Assembly: GCA_002633005.1 (NCBI GenBank)
Contig: NMRA01000517.1
Span: 253,064 to 309,279 of the forward strand
DNA from: Phoronis australis
Taxonomy: Eukaryota > Phoronida > Phoronidae
Reading direction: 5' to 3'
Length of the DNA stretch: 56,216 nt
The translations under genes were made by a program, and so were the position numbers. Below are positions 55,560 to 56,216 of this stretch, in pieces. Each line of letters starts with the position of its first letter. Positions within the stretch are counted from its first letter, which is position 1. Under the pieces are notes generated by a model. That model ran no database searches. It was given only the letters and a program-made list of their open reading frames with translations, and was not told where the DNA came from.

Positions 55560-56216
55560 GCTTTGCCAATCGAAAGATATCATAGTGAGATGACGCTATC
55601 CTCCCATTTTCAGATGGATTTGACATAGTTTGCGCCACCTAGTGGCCATTTTAAGTGTATTCGAGTCTGTTTTTGTGCGTCCACCCCTCTATCAACCAAA
55701 TCGCTCAAAGGATGATTGTGAAAATTGGCATGTATATTCTTACTATGTAGAGGACGGTTGACGGTGATTTTCCGACGATTTCGAGTACTGTGGCGCCTCC
55801 TAGTGGCAGTTTTGTTTTTTTTGCGCCTATGGCTGTATCTCCTAAACCGTTCGCAGGATCTTTACGAAATTGTGTAAGTATATTTATATGATGTTAGCAA
55901 CGGAAGATGACAACTTTTGGACAGATCCCACTACCGGTGTGCCCCCTAGTGGCAATTTTAGTTTTTTACGCTTACGTTTGTATCTTCAAAAGTCCTGAAC
56001 GGATTTTCATGAAATTTGATATGTAGGCACCTATTAGTGAGGTGACGCTATCCTTCCGTTTTCGGATGGATTCGACATAGTTTGCACCACCTAGTGGCTA
56101 TTTTTACTGTTTTCGAGTCCACCCCTCTATCAACCAAACTGCTCTAAGTATGATTGTGAAAATTGGCATGTATGTTCTTACTATGAAGAGGACGGTTGAC
56201 GCTGAATTTCCCATGA
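55560..56216. repeat. Higher-order repeat block 3 (continues past the window)
   Basis: Boxes b (55633), c (55791), a (55938) and b (56086) keep the order of block 1 at about 150-bp steps. Sequence is closer to block 1 than to block 2. It is outside the XDH-family gene, so the family is dispersed and not gene-specific. Confidence 0.9.

Overview
The window is animal genomic DNA. Coding sequence is split into short exons with GT..AG introns of 0.1 to 7 kb, and the spacers are packed with transposon relics and minisatellites. The repertoire (mariner, TTAA-flanked THAP-type elements, a hAT MITE, tRNA-derived SINEs, a Ty3/gypsy gag relic, a LINE ORF1 relic) points to a marine-type invertebrate. Minisatellites that include splice junctions recall what has been reported in amphioxus introns, but that identification is a low-confidence guess.

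One host gene runs left to right over most of the window (355..about 47078): a xanthine dehydrogenase / aldehyde oxidase family molybdo-flavoenzyme. I traced 21 exons whose codon phases agree at every junction, plus one doubtful terminal exon. Exons 1-5 encode the FAD domain and exons 6-21 the molybdenum-cofactor domain. The N-terminal 2Fe-2S domains must lie upstream of the window. The Moco-domain catalytic motifs are intact ([26 protein letters not shown]), but several substrate-pocket positions and the FAD pyrophosphate loop differ from textbook XDH, so substrate and electron acceptor are open.

Layout: 1-302 is the end of a TTAA-flanked element. 355-10318 holds FAD-domain exons, with a near-intact mariner in intron 1 and a broken THAP sequence in intron 4. 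10482-33641 holds the bulk of the Moco-domain exons, with trimeric higher-order repeats (15.4-16.4 and 20.0-21.1 kb) and a 1.15-kb minisatellite whose last unit is the acceptor of exon 16. Intron 19 (33.6-40.3 kb) carries two 1.68-kb TTAA elements in opposite orientation around a third 1.8-kb TTAA element. 40336-46083 holds the last secure exons. From 47 kb to the end there is no recognisable host gene: SINEs, another TTAA-element copy, a perfect 47-bp palindrome, gag and LINE relics, and a further block of the higher-order repeat.

The main themes worth following are minisatellites or duplications that contain the splice sites of this gene, and the TTAA-element cluster forming a long inverted repeat inside an intron.
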